Part shown: positions 53,310-61,748 of the stretch, one piece after another
How the letters are laid out: every line of letters begins with the position of its first letter
Numbering within the stretch: position 1 is the first letter of the stretch
From: Clostridium gelidum
Lineage (GTDB): Bacteria > Bacillota > Clostridia > Clostridiales > Clostridiaceae
DNA: 64,000 nucleotides
Direction: 5' to 3'
NCBI RefSeq assembly: GCF_019977655.1
Contig: NZ_AP024849.1
Span: 2,079,001 to 2,143,000 of the forward strand
The notes under the pieces: model-generated
Told to the model about the DNA's origin: nothing
Databases searched by the model: none
Seen by the model: the letters and a program-made list of their open reading frames with translations, nothing else
Made by a program: the position numbers and the translations under genes

Positions 53310-53504
53310 TTGATTAGTGGATTTCAAAGGTCAGACTTCGCCTCCACAAATGAAACCCTCTACAGGAATGCCGAGGGCTATTTTATGTATAATATTTGTG
53401 CCAATGGTTCTAAGGATGGAAACTTTAATCGATTTATTTTTTATTATAGCAAAAAAATAATAGCGTGGAATATAATAGATGAAGAAGAAGATATATTGCT
53501 GTAA
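53310..53504 (+). pseudogene. Composite fragment containing part of the 186-codon gene
   Basis: The frame is a chimera. Codons from 53402 read NGSKDGNFNRFIFYYSKKIIAWNIIDEE, matching 48249-48333. The front part is unrelated and contains GACTTCGCCTCCAC, a string similar to one near 54549. The end runs into the right half of the recurring terminator (GTAAGCTCTTATTTTT). Confidence 0.65.
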
Positions 53505-53555
53505 GCTCTTATTTTTGCAAATAATGTTTAAATAAATCTTTATATAAAAACAAAG

Positions 53556-53602
53556 AAGGGACTCGTTACAAAATAATAATTAAGTAACGAGTCCCTTTTT
53601 AC
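53556..53602. terminator. Bidirectional terminator, duplicated at 63609
   Basis: AAGGGACTCGTTAC pairs exactly with GTAACGAGTCCCTT, with T-runs at both outer sides. It terminates the minus-strand DUF2922 gene. The stem and 155 bp in total recur at 63612-63766. Confidence 0.85.
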
Positions 53603-53604
53603 TT

Positions 53605-53820
53605 TTAAGCTACATCAATTTTTGTAACATTTTTCGCTGTTAATGAGGCTACAGATTTTTTTACTAAAGATCCAGATGCAGTAAAGAATATATTCTTTGA
53701 AATAATGGTATCCATTAAGGTATTTACCTCAGCTGGAGTAAGAGTAGGTTTAACTCCGCTGATGCTAAAATTGCTTTTTAATCCATTTTCAGTTATAAAG
53801 GTCATTGATAATAAATGCAT
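53605..53820 (-). CDS. DUF2922 protein
   Basis: Encodes 71 residues, full family length: LSMTFITENGLKSNFSISGVKPTLTPAEVNTLMDTIISKNIFFTASGSLVKKSVASLTAKNVTKIDVA. Such proteins are common in clostridia, often near phage-like or lysis genes; the function is unknown. The start codon lacks a good ribosome binding site and lies exactly where unrelated GH25 sequence begins, so the promoter and leader may have been lost. It is the best preserved of three copies (others at 22763 and 63658). Confidence 0.7.
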   Translation of the reverse strand: MHLLSMTFITENGLKSNFSISGVKPTLTPAEVNTLMDTIISKNIFFTASGSLVKKSVASLTAKNVTKIDVA

Positions 53821-53844
53821 TTAAGGAATTATGTCCATTTCAAT

Positions 53845-54515
53845 TAGGCATTTATTCTTATACAAGCTTTATATCTAATTTAGAAGCTATACAAAACATT
53901 ATAAAAGATTACCCCCTATGGGAAGCAAATTATAATAATGATCCCTGTAATTTGCCTTCGAATTTTTTTACAAATAGAATTGGGCATCAATATATTGAAA
54001 CTGGAGCTATATCAGGAATAAGTGGGAAAGTTGATGTAAATTCCTTTACCCAAGATGTTTTGCTTAAAACCGTAGCTACTCCAGGAACTTGGATAAATGA
54101 AAATAATAAGTGGCTTTATAAGCATGAAGATGAAACTTATACCAAAGATTCATGGGAATTCATTAATGGGAAATGGTATTTATTTGATGCTAAAGGCTGG
54201 ATGATTTACGATTGGAAAAAGGATGGCTGCAATTGGTATTACTTTGGGGATTGTAATGATGGTGCTATGAAAATAGGCTGGTGTTATGATAAGAAATCTT
54301 GCAAATGGTATTATTTTAATGAAGAGGGTGTAATGCAGACAGGATGCGTTAAAATTGACTCTAAGTGGTATCACTTAGATAATAATGGAGCTATGGAAAC
54401 AGGATGGATAAAGGACGATGGAAAGGATTATTGTTTTTATTCAAATGGTGAAATGATTCATGATGTGTGTGTATATGGGTATAGTTTTGATAGTAATGGG
54501 GTGGCTGTTAAATAA
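53845..54515 (+). pseudogene. GH25 lysozyme lacking its catalytic N-terminus, with choline-binding-type repeats
   Basis: Open from 53805. The first recognisable part, LGIYSYTSFISNLEAI and PLWEANYNNDPCNLPSNFF...IGHQYIETGAISGISGKVDVNSF, is the C-terminal third of a GH25 domain. About five aromatic repeats follow (GKWYLFDAKGWMIYDWKKDG, CKWYYFNEEGVMQTG, SKWYHLDNNGAMETGW), which bind choline-substituted wall polymers. The catalytic Asp/Glu-bearing start is missing. The intact form's N-terminus is seen at 63919. Wall binding might persist, but no start site or signal is evident. Confidence 0.75.
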
Positions 54516-54591
54516 ATGATGTGGATTTTTTAGACAGGAATTCCACGGGCTTCGCCTCCACCAAATAATCACTTGAATTGTGATACAATGT

Positions 54592-54619
54592 AAAACCCTT
54601 GATTTCAAGGGCTTTTGTT
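54592..54619 (+). terminator. Terminator after the GH25 fragment
   Basis: CCCTTGATTTCAAGGG, a perfect 6-bp stem with four-base loop, lies between A- and T-rich runs. Confidence 0.7.
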
Positions 54620-54687
54620 GTTTCTGGGATAAACCTTAGTATAAAATTTTAAGTTTTAGAGTTAGTTTTTAGCTTTGAATGGAAGAA

Positions 54688-54733
54688 ATGCACACCACTA
54701 ATGTCTTTGGAATTAGGGGTGTGCATTTTTTTT
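54688..54733 (+). terminator. Strong terminator
   Basis: TGCACACCACTAAT pairs with ATTAGGGGTGTGCA and a run of nine T follows. A partial echo (GGGGTGTGCAC) lies just downstream at about 54736. The stretch 54734-54891 is otherwise an empty leader for the ATPase gene. Confidence 0.85.
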
Positions 54734-54891
54734 GTTGGGGTGTGCACTTTTTGGTAGAATTGGATTTGGTTAAGAAATATTGAGAACATACTATATTTAT
54801 ATTATAAAGCTAGGGTATAATAGAGATATAAAAAATATTTTTAGGAACGGCTATATGAAATTTATCGTAAAGACAAGAGAGGTGATATAGG

Positions 54892-56049
54892 ATGAAATTA
54901 GAAAAAATCAAGTTTAATAATCATGAAATATTTAATAAGTTAGAAATAGATTTTAAAGATAATAATGGAAAAATATTAGATACTATTGTTATTATTGGTG
55001 AAAATGGTTCTGGTAAGACTACTTTATTAAAGTGCATTTATGATTCATTTGAAATAGATGAACGTGGTTATGAAGAAGTAGGAGATAATAAAGTGGAACT
55101 AACTCCGGCATTATATACAGCAACGGTGAAGCTAGAGAATAATGAAATTGGAATGTTAAGTCCAGAGGTTGCTTATGAATTAGGAGATAGATCCACTGAC
55201 CCTAAAGTTGTATATATGCCAACAGAAATAAATTTTGAAAAGGTTAATAAAGTTGACAATACATTAAATTTTACACCATATTTTCAAAATATAGTTGATC
55301 AAAGTATGACTCAAAACATACCCTCATTTATAGCAACTAAAATAAATAAAGAAATATTTAAAAACAGAAATAAAACTATAGGAGAAGTTATAGATACGGT
55401 TTGTGATGATATAAATAGTATTTTTTCTATCATGAGTTTAGATGTGAAATTAATAGGGCTATCTGAAACCAGTGAGACAAAACCTATATTTAGAAATAGC
55501 TTAGGTAAGGAATTTGATATTACAGGTTTATCATCAGGAGAAAAACAATTATTCTTAAGAGCATTGTCACTAAAGTTCTTAGAAGTTAATAACTCTATAA
55601 TATTAATTGATGAACCAGAAATATCACTTCATCCACAATGGCAAAGAAAGATAATTGATGTATATAAAAGCATTGGTAATAATAATCAATTAATTATAGC
55701 AACTCATTCACCCCATGTAATTGGAAATATAACATCTGATGAGTTAAGAGTAATGACCAAAGATGATAATGGTATTAAATTAATTGCTAATAATAATTTA
55801 AGTGAAACTTATGGAAAGAGTATAGGAGATATTTTAAGTACAACTATGAAATTAGATAGTTTAAGAAATGAAGATATCACTAATAAGTTAAATAAAATAT
55901 ATGAACTTTTAAATAAAAATTTATATGATACAGAAAAATTTAAAAATTTATTTGATTATTTAAGAACGTATTTAGGGGATTTAGATAAAGATATTATGAG
56001 AATAAGATTAGATATATCAGTTAGGAACAAAAAGAATGCTAAAGGTTAA
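54892..56049 (+). CDS. AAA/ABC-type ATPase of a Septu-like defence pair (PtuA-like)
   Basis: Encodes 385 residues of the OLD/RecF-like ABC ATPase type. Walker A is GENGSGKTTL at 36-45, the signature LSSGEKQLFL is near 211, Walker B ILIDEPEISLHP near 236, and the H-loop region ATHSPHVIG near 269. The insertion between motifs is short. The next gene overlaps by 14 bases and encodes an HNH nuclease, the arrangement of Septu PtuA-PtuB and of retron ATPase-HNH effectors. No reverse transcriptase or msr-msd candidate is visible, so a stand-alone Septu-type anti-phage system is favoured. Confidence 0.78.
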   Translation: MKLEKIKFNNHEIFNKLEIDFKDNNGKILDTIVIIGENGSGKTTLLKCIYDSFEIDERGYEEVGDNKVELTPALYTATVKLENNEIGMLSPEVAYELGDRSTDPKVVYMPTEINFEKVNKVDNTLNFTPYFQNIVDQSMTQNIPSFIATKINKEIFKNRNKTIGEVIDTVCDDINSIFSIMSLDVKLIGLSETSETKPIFRNSLGKEFDITGLSSGEKQLFLRALSLKFLEVNNSIILIDEPEISLHPQWQRKIIDVYKSIGNNNQLIIATHSPHVIGNITSDELRVMTKDDNGIKLIANNNLSETYGKSIGDILSTTMKLDSLRNEDITNKLNKIYELLNKNLYDTEKFKNLFDYLRTYLGDLDKDIMRIRLDISVRNKKNAKG

Positions 56050-56617
56050 TAAAAGGCAAGAACCAGACTTTTTATTAGAATATAAGAAAAAATATACTCC
56101 TAAATCGTGGACAGATTATAATAAGGATGATATTAGAAATAAAATTAAAGAAAATATATTAGTTATAGAGCAAGAAGAATATTGTCCTTATTGTGAAAAA
56201 AGAATATATACAAATGATAATGGTCATGTAGAACATATAAAGCCAAGAGATTTATTCCCTAAAGAATTTCAATATTATGATAATATTTTAGTTTCGTGTA
56301 ATGAAAAAAATAGCTGTGGAATTTATAAAAAGAATAATTATGATGATAAATTTATAAACCCAGTTATAGAGAATCCAAATGATTATTTTTATTATAGTAT
56401 TGCGAGTGGAGAGATAATACCTAAAAGTAATCATAAAAATAGCAATGAATATTTAAGAGCAAATTATACAATAGATACTTTAAACTTAAATAGCTATGAA
56501 TTAAAAGAAGCTAGAAAGGCTTTAATAGATATCTTAGAGGTTTATAGGGAAAATTATGAAGAATATAATGAGTATTTACAGTTCTTTTTAAATGATGTCA
56601 TAATTTTCCAAGTTTGA
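56036..56617 (+). CDS. HNH endonuclease of the Septu-like pair (PtuB-like, TIGR02646 type)
   Basis: Encodes 193 residues. The zinc/HNH core is YCPYCEKRI (Cys50, Cys53), HVEHIKPR (His64, His67), NILVSCNEKNSC (Asn83, Cys88, Cys94) and FINPVIENP. It overlaps the ATPase gene, so the two are coupled. The ATPase would gate the nuclease on phage or nucleotide signals. The C-terminus stops at FFLNDVIIFQV next to a duplicated RHH fragment; relatives are often somewhat longer, so a few residues may have been lost by recombination. Confidence 0.75.
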   Translation: MLKVNKRQEPDFLLEYKKKYTPKSWTDYNKDDIRNKIKENILVIEQEEYCPYCEKRIYTNDNGHVEHIKPRDLFPKEFQYYDNILVSCNEKNSCGIYKKNNYDDKFINPVIENPNDYFYYSIASGEIIPKSNHKNSNEYLRANYTIDTLNLNSYELKEARKALIDILEVYRENYEEYNEYLQFFLNDVIIFQV

Positions 56618-56654
56618 TTAAGTTGTATATGGAACTGTAAGCTTAGTAGGTGGT

Positions 56655-56882
56655 TTATTTATTATTATTTTTAAGATATTCATAATAATAACGAATAGCT
56701 TCGTCAACAATGGTATTTAAATAAATATTATCATCACTATGAATGACTTTGATTTTACTTAAGATTCTTATAGTAGAGCGTCTTAAGGTATAAGTTCTTA
56801 TCATATCATATATTTCGCCATTAACAGGTGGAGTCCTGCCATTTGGATTAGCTTTTAAGTGGTGCATTTGAACATTTTTCAA
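56655..56882 (-). pseudogene. Truncated copy of the RHH-like gene
   Basis: The 75-codon frame matches the C-terminal 68 residues of the gene at 58629 almost exactly (NPNGRTPPVNGE, YDMIRTYTLRRSTIRIL, IVDEAIRYYYEYL). The acidic N-terminal region is replaced by MKNVQMHH. It has no clear ribosome binding site. Since the DNA-binding part is complete, a product could act as a dominant competitor if expressed. Confidence 0.65.
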
Positions 56883-57004
56883 CTTGTTTTTGTATTAATG
56901 TCTGATAGGAAATAAATAATAACTATAGGCTATAATGAGGTATCAAATGTTATACGCTCAATGCTATACAAGAAGGAATTTCATATTTAATATAGAATAT
57001 TGCG

Positions 57005-57055
57005 GAGGGGAAGGATTATTATCTCTATTCAAATGGGGAAATGATTAAGGATTGA
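57005..57055 (+). pseudogene. Relic of a choline-binding repeat
   Basis: The frame reads GEGKDYYLYSNGEMIKD and stop, matching DDGKDYCFYSNGEMIHD at the end of the GH25 fragment (about 54415-54465). It is the only recognisable piece in 56883-57154. Confidence 0.5.
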
Positions 57056-57154
57056 GATATATAAGGGAACAAGCTTATTATGAAAGTATGAAGAAGTATA
57101 TAATTAGACCAGCTAATAATAAAAATATAATATGCTAAGGTAGGAAGTGATAGT

Positions 57155-58531
57155 ATGGAAGAAAAGTTAATATATTTAAAACGTGATGCTTATAATAAAT
57201 TATTAGAATGGAAAAATAACCATACTAATAAAGTATTATTAGTAGAAGGTGCAAGACAGGTTGGAAAGACTTATTTAGTAAAAAAGTTTGGCCATGAGAA
57301 TTATAAAGATATAATTTACATTAATTTGTTGGAAGAAAGTGGAGAAGATTTACTTTCGATTTATGATGAAATAAAAAAAGAACGTTTAAGTGGACAGCTT
57401 GATAGAGAAAGTACTAATTCTTTAAAGGAAATGTTTAAACGATTTTCCAAGAAATTTAAAGACGACAGAGAATGTGTAATAATAATAGATGAGATTCAGG
57501 AATCATATAAAATATATAATATGATAAGACAATTTGCTAGAAAATTTAAAACTCATTTTATTATGACAGGAAGTTATTTAGGCAGAGTTGTAATGCAAAA
57601 GGAATTTTGGTCTCCTATGGGTGACGTGGATTTTCTTGAAATAAAACCCTTATCTTTCGTAGAATTCATTAATGCTATTAATTTAATCGAGGTTTATGAA
57701 TCCTTGGATCTATATGGAAAATCTGAGAAAAGTAATTATGAATTGATTTATAATAAATATGAAGACTATTGCATTGTAGGTGGATATCCAGAAATAGTTT
57801 GTGAATACTTGAAAAATGGAATAGAAAATATAGACGATTTATTTAGAAAATTATTAAGAGTGTTTTGTGAAGAATCTGCAAGATATTTTGATGGGGATAT
57901 ATTAAATGCTAGAATGTTTGAAGACTGTATAAATGCAATAGTTCAAATACTTGCAAATAATAAAAAAGGTTTTAGCTCAGGAAGTTATGCAGAAGAATTG
58001 CAGCAAATTATAGTAAAGCAATATTCAAGTAATATAAATAAAGAAAATTGCAATAGAGCTCTGCAATGGTTTTATACATCAAAGTTTGTTAAAGACTGCG
58101 ATAAATTAGTAGAATTTGATTTTACTAACATAAAAAAACGGCAAAGATATTTTTTAGGGGATATGGGAATGGCAAATTATGTTATGAACAAATCTAATGT
58201 ATTATTATCGGAAGCTAATGGGATGCTGAATGAAACTTTTGTTTATCAATGTTTATTAGATAAAATATCGACAGTACCAATGTTTGCTGTATATGGTGAT
58301 GGAGAATTAGATTTTGTTTATAGGAATAGAGAAAATGGTTATGTTTATGGTATAGAAGTTAAATCAGGAAAAAACTCAGGAAAAACTATAACCAAGTCGT
58401 TAAATAATGGGAAGATAAATTTTGCTATTTATCTTAAAGGATTAACTGAAGGTGGGATTGCTCATAAAATTTATACTATTCCTATATATTTATTTCCACG
58501 ATTCAATTTTGAAGATATTAAAAATATTTAG
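57155..58531 (+). CDS. AAA ATPase with DUF4143 (AAA_14 type)
   Basis: Encodes 458 residues. Walker A is EGARQVGKTYLVKKF at about 31-45, and the second motif is CVIIIDEIQESYKI. FIMTGSYLG is the sensor region. DUF4143 at the C-terminus includes the nuclease-like DFVYRNRENGYVYGIEVKSGKN. The family is widespread and its role is uncertain; some are linked to mobile elements. TAGGAAGTG precedes the ATG. It lies between two RHH-gene copies. Confidence 0.87.
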   Translation: MEEKLIYLKRDAYNKLLEWKNNHTNKVLLVEGARQVGKTYLVKKFGHENYKDIIYINLLEESGEDLLSIYDEIKKERLSGQLDRESTNSLKEMFKRFSKKFKDDRECVIIIDEIQESYKIYNMIRQFARKFKTHFIMTGSYLGRVVMQKEFWSPMGDVDFLEIKPLSFVEFINAINLIEVYESLDLYGKSEKSNYELIYNKYEDYCIVGGYPEIVCEYLKNGIENIDDLFRKLLRVFCEESARYFDGDILNARMFEDCINAIVQILANNKKGFSSGSYAEELQQIIVKQYSSNINKENCNRALQWFYTSKFVKDCDKLVEFDFTNIKKRQRYFLGDMGMANYVMNKSNVLLSEANGMLNETFVYQCLLDKISTVPMFAVYGDGELDFVYRNRENGYVYGIEVKSGKNSGKTITKSLNNGKINFAIYLKGLTEGGIAHKIYTIPIYLFPRFNFEDIKNI

Positions 58532-58566
58532 TTGTAGTATTATTGCTAAACTATGATTTTAATAAT

Positions 58567-58615
58567 CTCCCCATAGTTTCGATTGTTTTAATTGAGACTA
58601 TGGGGGGATTTTTGA
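58567..58615 (+). terminator. Strong terminator after the AAA/DUF4143 gene
   Basis: TCCCCATAGTTTC and GAGACTATGGGGGGA form a stem around 13 bases, followed by TTTTT. Confidence 0.85.
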
Positions 58616-58628
58616 TACTTAAAATAAT

Positions 58629-59156
58629 TCACTTATTTGTACCTTCAAGATATTCATAATAATAACGAATAGCCTCATCAACAATAGTATTTAAATAAAC
58701 ATTGTCATCATTATGAATAACTTTAATTTTGCTTAAGATTCTTACAGTAGAGCGTCTTAAGGTATAAGTTCTTATCATATCATATACTTCCCCATTAACT
58801 GGTGGAGTCCTGCCATTTGGATTAGCTTTTAAGGTTCTGTTATCTAAAATATCATTTTTATTATCATGGCTTTGGCAGCTTTTATCATCAGTTGGATTTG
58901 ATTTACTCACAAGATTAACAATGGGATTTTTATTAAGATTTAAATCTATTTCACCAGCTTCCGAAAAGTTCTGAGCTGTTATAGGAATCTCCATTAGTTC
59001 ATCTTCAGAGTCAAAGGAAAATGATTTTAAAAGAGTACCTTCTATTTTTAGTTCACCCTCAGAAAAATTAAATATTTCTTTTGATTCGACTTCATTAACG
59101 CAAAAATCATCTTTGATTTTATCTTTACTTTTTGATTTATTTGTAGTTAAACTCAT
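58629..59156 (-). CDS. Ribbon-helix-helix-like DNA-binding protein with acidic N-terminus
   Basis: Encodes 175 residues. Residues 1-105 are acidic, low-complexity and probably disordered. A conserved NPNGRTPPVNGEVYDMIRTYTLRRST leads into a C-terminal segment (RRSTVRILSKIKV, then VYLNTIVDEAIRYYYEYLEG) that fits a beta strand plus two helices of the RHH fold. It would bind DNA as a dimer. Direct repeats at 59281-59392 lie upstream and could be its operator. Two truncated copies are at 56655 and 39752. The family is not firmly recognised. Confidence 0.65.
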   Translation of the reverse strand: MSLTTNKSKSKDKIKDDFCVNEVESKEIFNFSEGELKIEGTLLKSFSFDSEDELMEIPITAQNFSEAGEIDLNLNKNPIVNLVSKSNPTDDKSCQSHDNKNDILDNRTLKANPNGRTPPVNGEVYDMIRTYTLRRSTVRILSKIKVIHNDDNVYLNTIVDEAIRYYYEYLEGTNK

Positions 59157-59280
59157 TGTTGCGTCCCCCTTAAAATATATTTAGAATAAATAATAGCTTC
59201 AATTAATATATATAAAGTTTTAGAAAAATATAAATGGTTAAAAAGGAAAAAATAAAAATTTTTTTAAATAAATCCATAAA

Positions 59281-59392
59281 CCTTTGAAAAAAGAAATATG
59301 TTTTTAAAGATTTAAAGAAACCTTTTAAAAAAGAAATAATGTTTTAAAGTTTCCAATAAATATTTAAAAAAAGGAATATGTTTTTAAAGATA
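59281..59392. repeat. Three iteron-like direct repeats upstream of the RHH-like gene
   Basis: Units of about 32 bases at 59281-59312, 59321-59352 and 59360-59392 share TTTRAAAAAAGRAATATGTTTTTAAAG with small changes; spacing is about 40. Partial units (TTAAAAAGGAAAAAA) flank them at 59239 and 59403. They lie 125-236 bases upstream of the minus-strand start at 59156, fitting an operator or partition-like site. They are too AT-rich and irregular to be CRISPR. Confidence 0.55.
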
Positions 59393-59504
59393 AATGTTTT
59401 ACAATTTAAAAAGGAAAAAAGTTAAGAATACAACAATATAAAAAGATAACAATATAACAATTTATAGGAAACATCAGGGTTTTGGGGCTTTTTGCTATAA
59501 TTTA

Positions 59505-59578
59505 TGTATGCAAAATATAGAGAATATAAAAAATGGATAAAATGAAGGATTAGGTTATGAAGAATATTTAAATTCATA
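59505..59578 (+). pseudogene. msrB tail remnant joined to a dispersed repeat
   Basis: The repeat ATGCAAAATATAGAGAATATAAAAAATG is followed at once by GGATAAAATGAAGGATTAGG, the msrB end with one base lost, then GAAGAATATTT. This is the third msrB-derived piece in the window. Confidence 0.6.
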
Positions 59579-59589
59579 AGTCCACATTA

Positions 59590-59772
59590 GAACTTGTGAA
59601 GCCACAAGCTTGTATTATAAATACTTCAATGGTGCTATTATCAATGAACTTGATTTAATTGAAGCAATTAGGAATGAAAAAATTTCAGGTGTAGCCATTG
59701 ATGTTTAGGAACAAGAGCCTCCAGAATTAAATAATCAACTTTTTAATATAGTAGCTAAAGAAAATCTTTGAA
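59590..59772 (+). pseudogene. D-2-hydroxyacid dehydrogenase remnant
   Basis: Pieces read ELVKPQACIINTS, then after a one-base shift NGAIINELDLIEAIRNEKISGVAIDV, a stop, and EQEPPELNNQLFNIVAKENL. This is the C-terminal NAD-binding part of the family, with a nonsense codon and a frameshift. Confidence 0.7.
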
Positions 59773-59929
59773 AAGCTTTGAAATATCCTAAAAAAATATA
59801 CAAGTAAGAAAAGTTATGATACAATCAAATCAATAGATAATGATTATTAATTAATAATTTTTGAATTGTTAATTAAGATAGAGTTAATAGCATAGGTACA
59901 GACAATAGGTGTTTAAGGAGGTCAAGATA

Positions 59930-60943
59930 ATGAAGAAAAATGTACTTGAAATAAATAAATTAACTTCTCAATGGAGGACAAATGATCCTTTTATATTTTG
60001 TGCACATCATAAGGATGCTTATCCAAATGGAAATAATGAAATGGGACCAAATGCCTCTCTAGAAGGTAGGAATATTGGCAATGACTTTCAGGGAATAAAT
60101 GGCTTTAATATGTATCACGGTGATACTATTCCAGGATTTCCACAACATCCACATAGAGGTTTTGAAACAGTTACAATAGTGTTAGATGGATATGTTGATC
60201 ATGCAGATTCAGCAGGTGCTACAGGTAGATATGGAGCTGGGGATGTGCAGTGGCTTACTGCTGGCAAAGGCTGTAATCATACAGAAATGTTTCCTTTAAT
60301 CAATACAGAAAAAAATAATCCATTAGAATTGTTTCAGATTTGGGTCAATCTACCTAGAAAAGATAAATTTGTAGAACCACATTATAAAATGCTTTGGGCA
60401 GAAGATATACCAGTTATACAATCTAAAAATGATGCAGGTAAAACAAGTACTATAAGGCTGATTTCAGGCTCTTATAATGGTACTAAAAGTTTGGATTCTT
60501 CGCCTAATTCATGGGCAAGGAAAAAGGATAACAATGTAGGAATCTGGCTTATTCGCATGGAACCTGAGGCTAGTATAGAGCTTCCTAAAGTATCTTCTAC
60601 ATTAAACAGAACTGTTTACTTCTATGAAGGAGATAAAATAAATATTAATGAAACAAGTGTTGAAGTTTATCATAGTGTAAAACTTGCAGGAGATGAAATA
60701 ATAGAAATAAAGAATGGTAAAGTGGAAAGCTATCTACTGCTTTTAGAGGGAGAACCAATTGGAGAACCTGTTGTAAGTTATGGACCTTTTGTAATGACAT
60801 CTGATAAAGAAATTAAGGATGCTTTTGCTGATTATAGAAGCACTGGATTTGGAGGATGGCCATGGGAACGTGATGATTTTGTTCATCCAAGAGAAAAAGG
60901 AAGATTTGCACAATATCCTGATGGTAAAATAGAATATAGATAA
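59930..60943 (+). CDS. Pirin-family protein
   Basis: Encodes 337 residues from the ATG at 59930, behind AAGGAGG. The bicupin has the metal motif HPHRGFETVTIVLDG and GAGDVQWLTAGKGCNHTEMF, which provide three His and one Glu. Length exceeds typical bacterial pirins (about 230-290) because of the C-terminal extension (residues 265-337, FGGWPWERDDFVHP). Pirins can act as quercetinase-like dioxygenases or metabolic regulators; the role here is unknown. Confidence 0.87.
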   Translation: MKKNVLEINKLTSQWRTNDPFIFCAHHKDAYPNGNNEMGPNASLEGRNIGNDFQGINGFNMYHGDTIPGFPQHPHRGFETVTIVLDGYVDHADSAGATGRYGAGDVQWLTAGKGCNHTEMFPLINTEKNNPLELFQIWVNLPRKDKFVEPHYKMLWAEDIPVIQSKNDAGKTSTIRLISGSYNGTKSLDSSPNSWARKKDNNVGIWLIRMEPEASIELPKVSSTLNRTVYFYEGDKININETSVEVYHSVKLAGDEIIEIKNGKVESYLLLLEGEPIGEPVVSYGPFVMTSDKEIKDAFADYRSTGFGGWPWERDDFVHPREKGRFAQYPDGKIEYR

Positions 60944-61041
60944 TATTTATAAGGAGCTTCACAATTAATTTAATTGGATAGTAAGATAAAAACATCACGA
61001 TTTAGATTACATGGCAGTTTGCCTAAAAAGGAGTGTATTAA

Positions 61042-61458
61042 TTGTATATTAGCGAAACAAAAATTGTAGTAAGGTATGCAGAAACAGATCAAATGGGGAT
61101 AGTGCATCACTCTAATTATTTAATTTGGTTTGAAGCAGGTAGAACAGATTTTATAAAAGGAAGTAAAATGAGTTATAGCGAAATGGAAGAAGAAGGTATA
61201 TTGATACCTTTAGCTGAGAGCAGTTGCAAATATATTATTGGAGCAAAATATGAGGATGAATTAATTATTAAAACTTGGGTTAAGGAATTAACACCAATTA
61301 AAGTAGAATTTAATTATTCAGTAATTAGAGAAAAGGATCAAAAAGAGATTGCTAAAGGAAGCACTTTACATGTATTTGTAAGCAAAAGTTTTAAGATAAT
61401 TAATATAAAAAAAAATCATCCAAAAATATTTGAAAAATTACAATCCTTACACACATAA
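61042..61458 (+). CDS. Hotdog-fold acyl-CoA thioesterase (YbgC/4HBT family)
   Basis: Encodes 138 residues starting from TTG 61042, with AAAGGAG upstream. It has the active-site stretch RYAETDQMGIVHHSNYLIWFEAGRTDF, with the catalytic Asp, and KAT-like end residues. It hydrolyses acyl-CoA thioesters; the chain is unknown. It follows pirin by about 100 bases. Confidence 0.88.
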   Translation: MYISETKIVVRYAETDQMGIVHHSNYLIWFEAGRTDFIKGSKMSYSEMEEEGILIPLAESSCKYIIGAKYEDELIIKTWVKELTPIKVEFNYSVIREKDQKEIAKGSTLHVFVSKSFKIINIKKNHPKIFEKLQSLHT

Positions 61459-61475
61459 AAAGAAGTTGAAATACA

Positions 61476-61506
61476 TAAAAAACCTCGATTTCTCGAGGTT
61501 TTTTTG
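61476..61506 (+). terminator. Rho-independent terminator
   Basis: AACCTCGATTTCTCGAGGTT, seven base pairs, then seven T. It ends the thioesterase gene. Confidence 0.85.
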
Positions 61507-61554
61507 TTTTAATAAGTTAATAAATGCCATTCTGAGCTATAATGATTTATTCTG

Positions 61555-61648
61555 TTATAATAAATTTATATTGAATAGAGCTGTTAAATTTCCATTATTG
61601 GAAGCTAAAATTATAGTGGGTGGATTTTTGGAGATGAAAAGAGTAAAA
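61555..61648 (+). pseudogene. NERD-gene fragment and flanking dispersed repeat
   Basis: 61597-61648 reads LEAKIIVGGFLEMKR, a degraded copy of LESKNYSGWIFGDEKS from the NERD gene (47517-47569). Just before, 61555-61588 (TTATAATAAATTTAT then TTGAATAGAGCT) matches 32417-32450 downstream of the hypothetical gene. Two unrelated pieces are joined. Confidence 0.55.
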
Positions 61649-61684
61649 ATCTGATATTAATTTCAAATCGTTATCAAATACTAT

Positions 61685-61699
61685 TGATTATTGTTATCA
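61685..61699. promoter_or_regulatory. Fur-box-like operator before the superoxide dismutase gene
   Basis: TGATTATTGTTATCA fits the 7-1-7 pattern TGATAATnATTATCA at twelve of fourteen arm positions. A second GTTATCAA lies at 61670. The position 50 bases before the start codon suits iron-dependent repression. A PerR-type site is the alternative. Confidence 0.5.
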
Positions 61700-61748
61700 A
61701 CTGTGTTAATATTGAAACATAGAAAATAAATGTTTGGAGGTAGAGGAA

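Noticed and set aside
54516..56617. Retron with ATPase-HNH effector
   Set aside because: No reverse transcriptase reading frame is present on either strand nearby, and no paired a1/a2 non-coding RNA is apparent in 54516-54891.
59281..59392. Direct repeats as a CRISPR array
   Set aside because: Units are AT-rich, imperfect and separated by only about 8 bases; there are no unique 30-40 base spacers and no cas genes.
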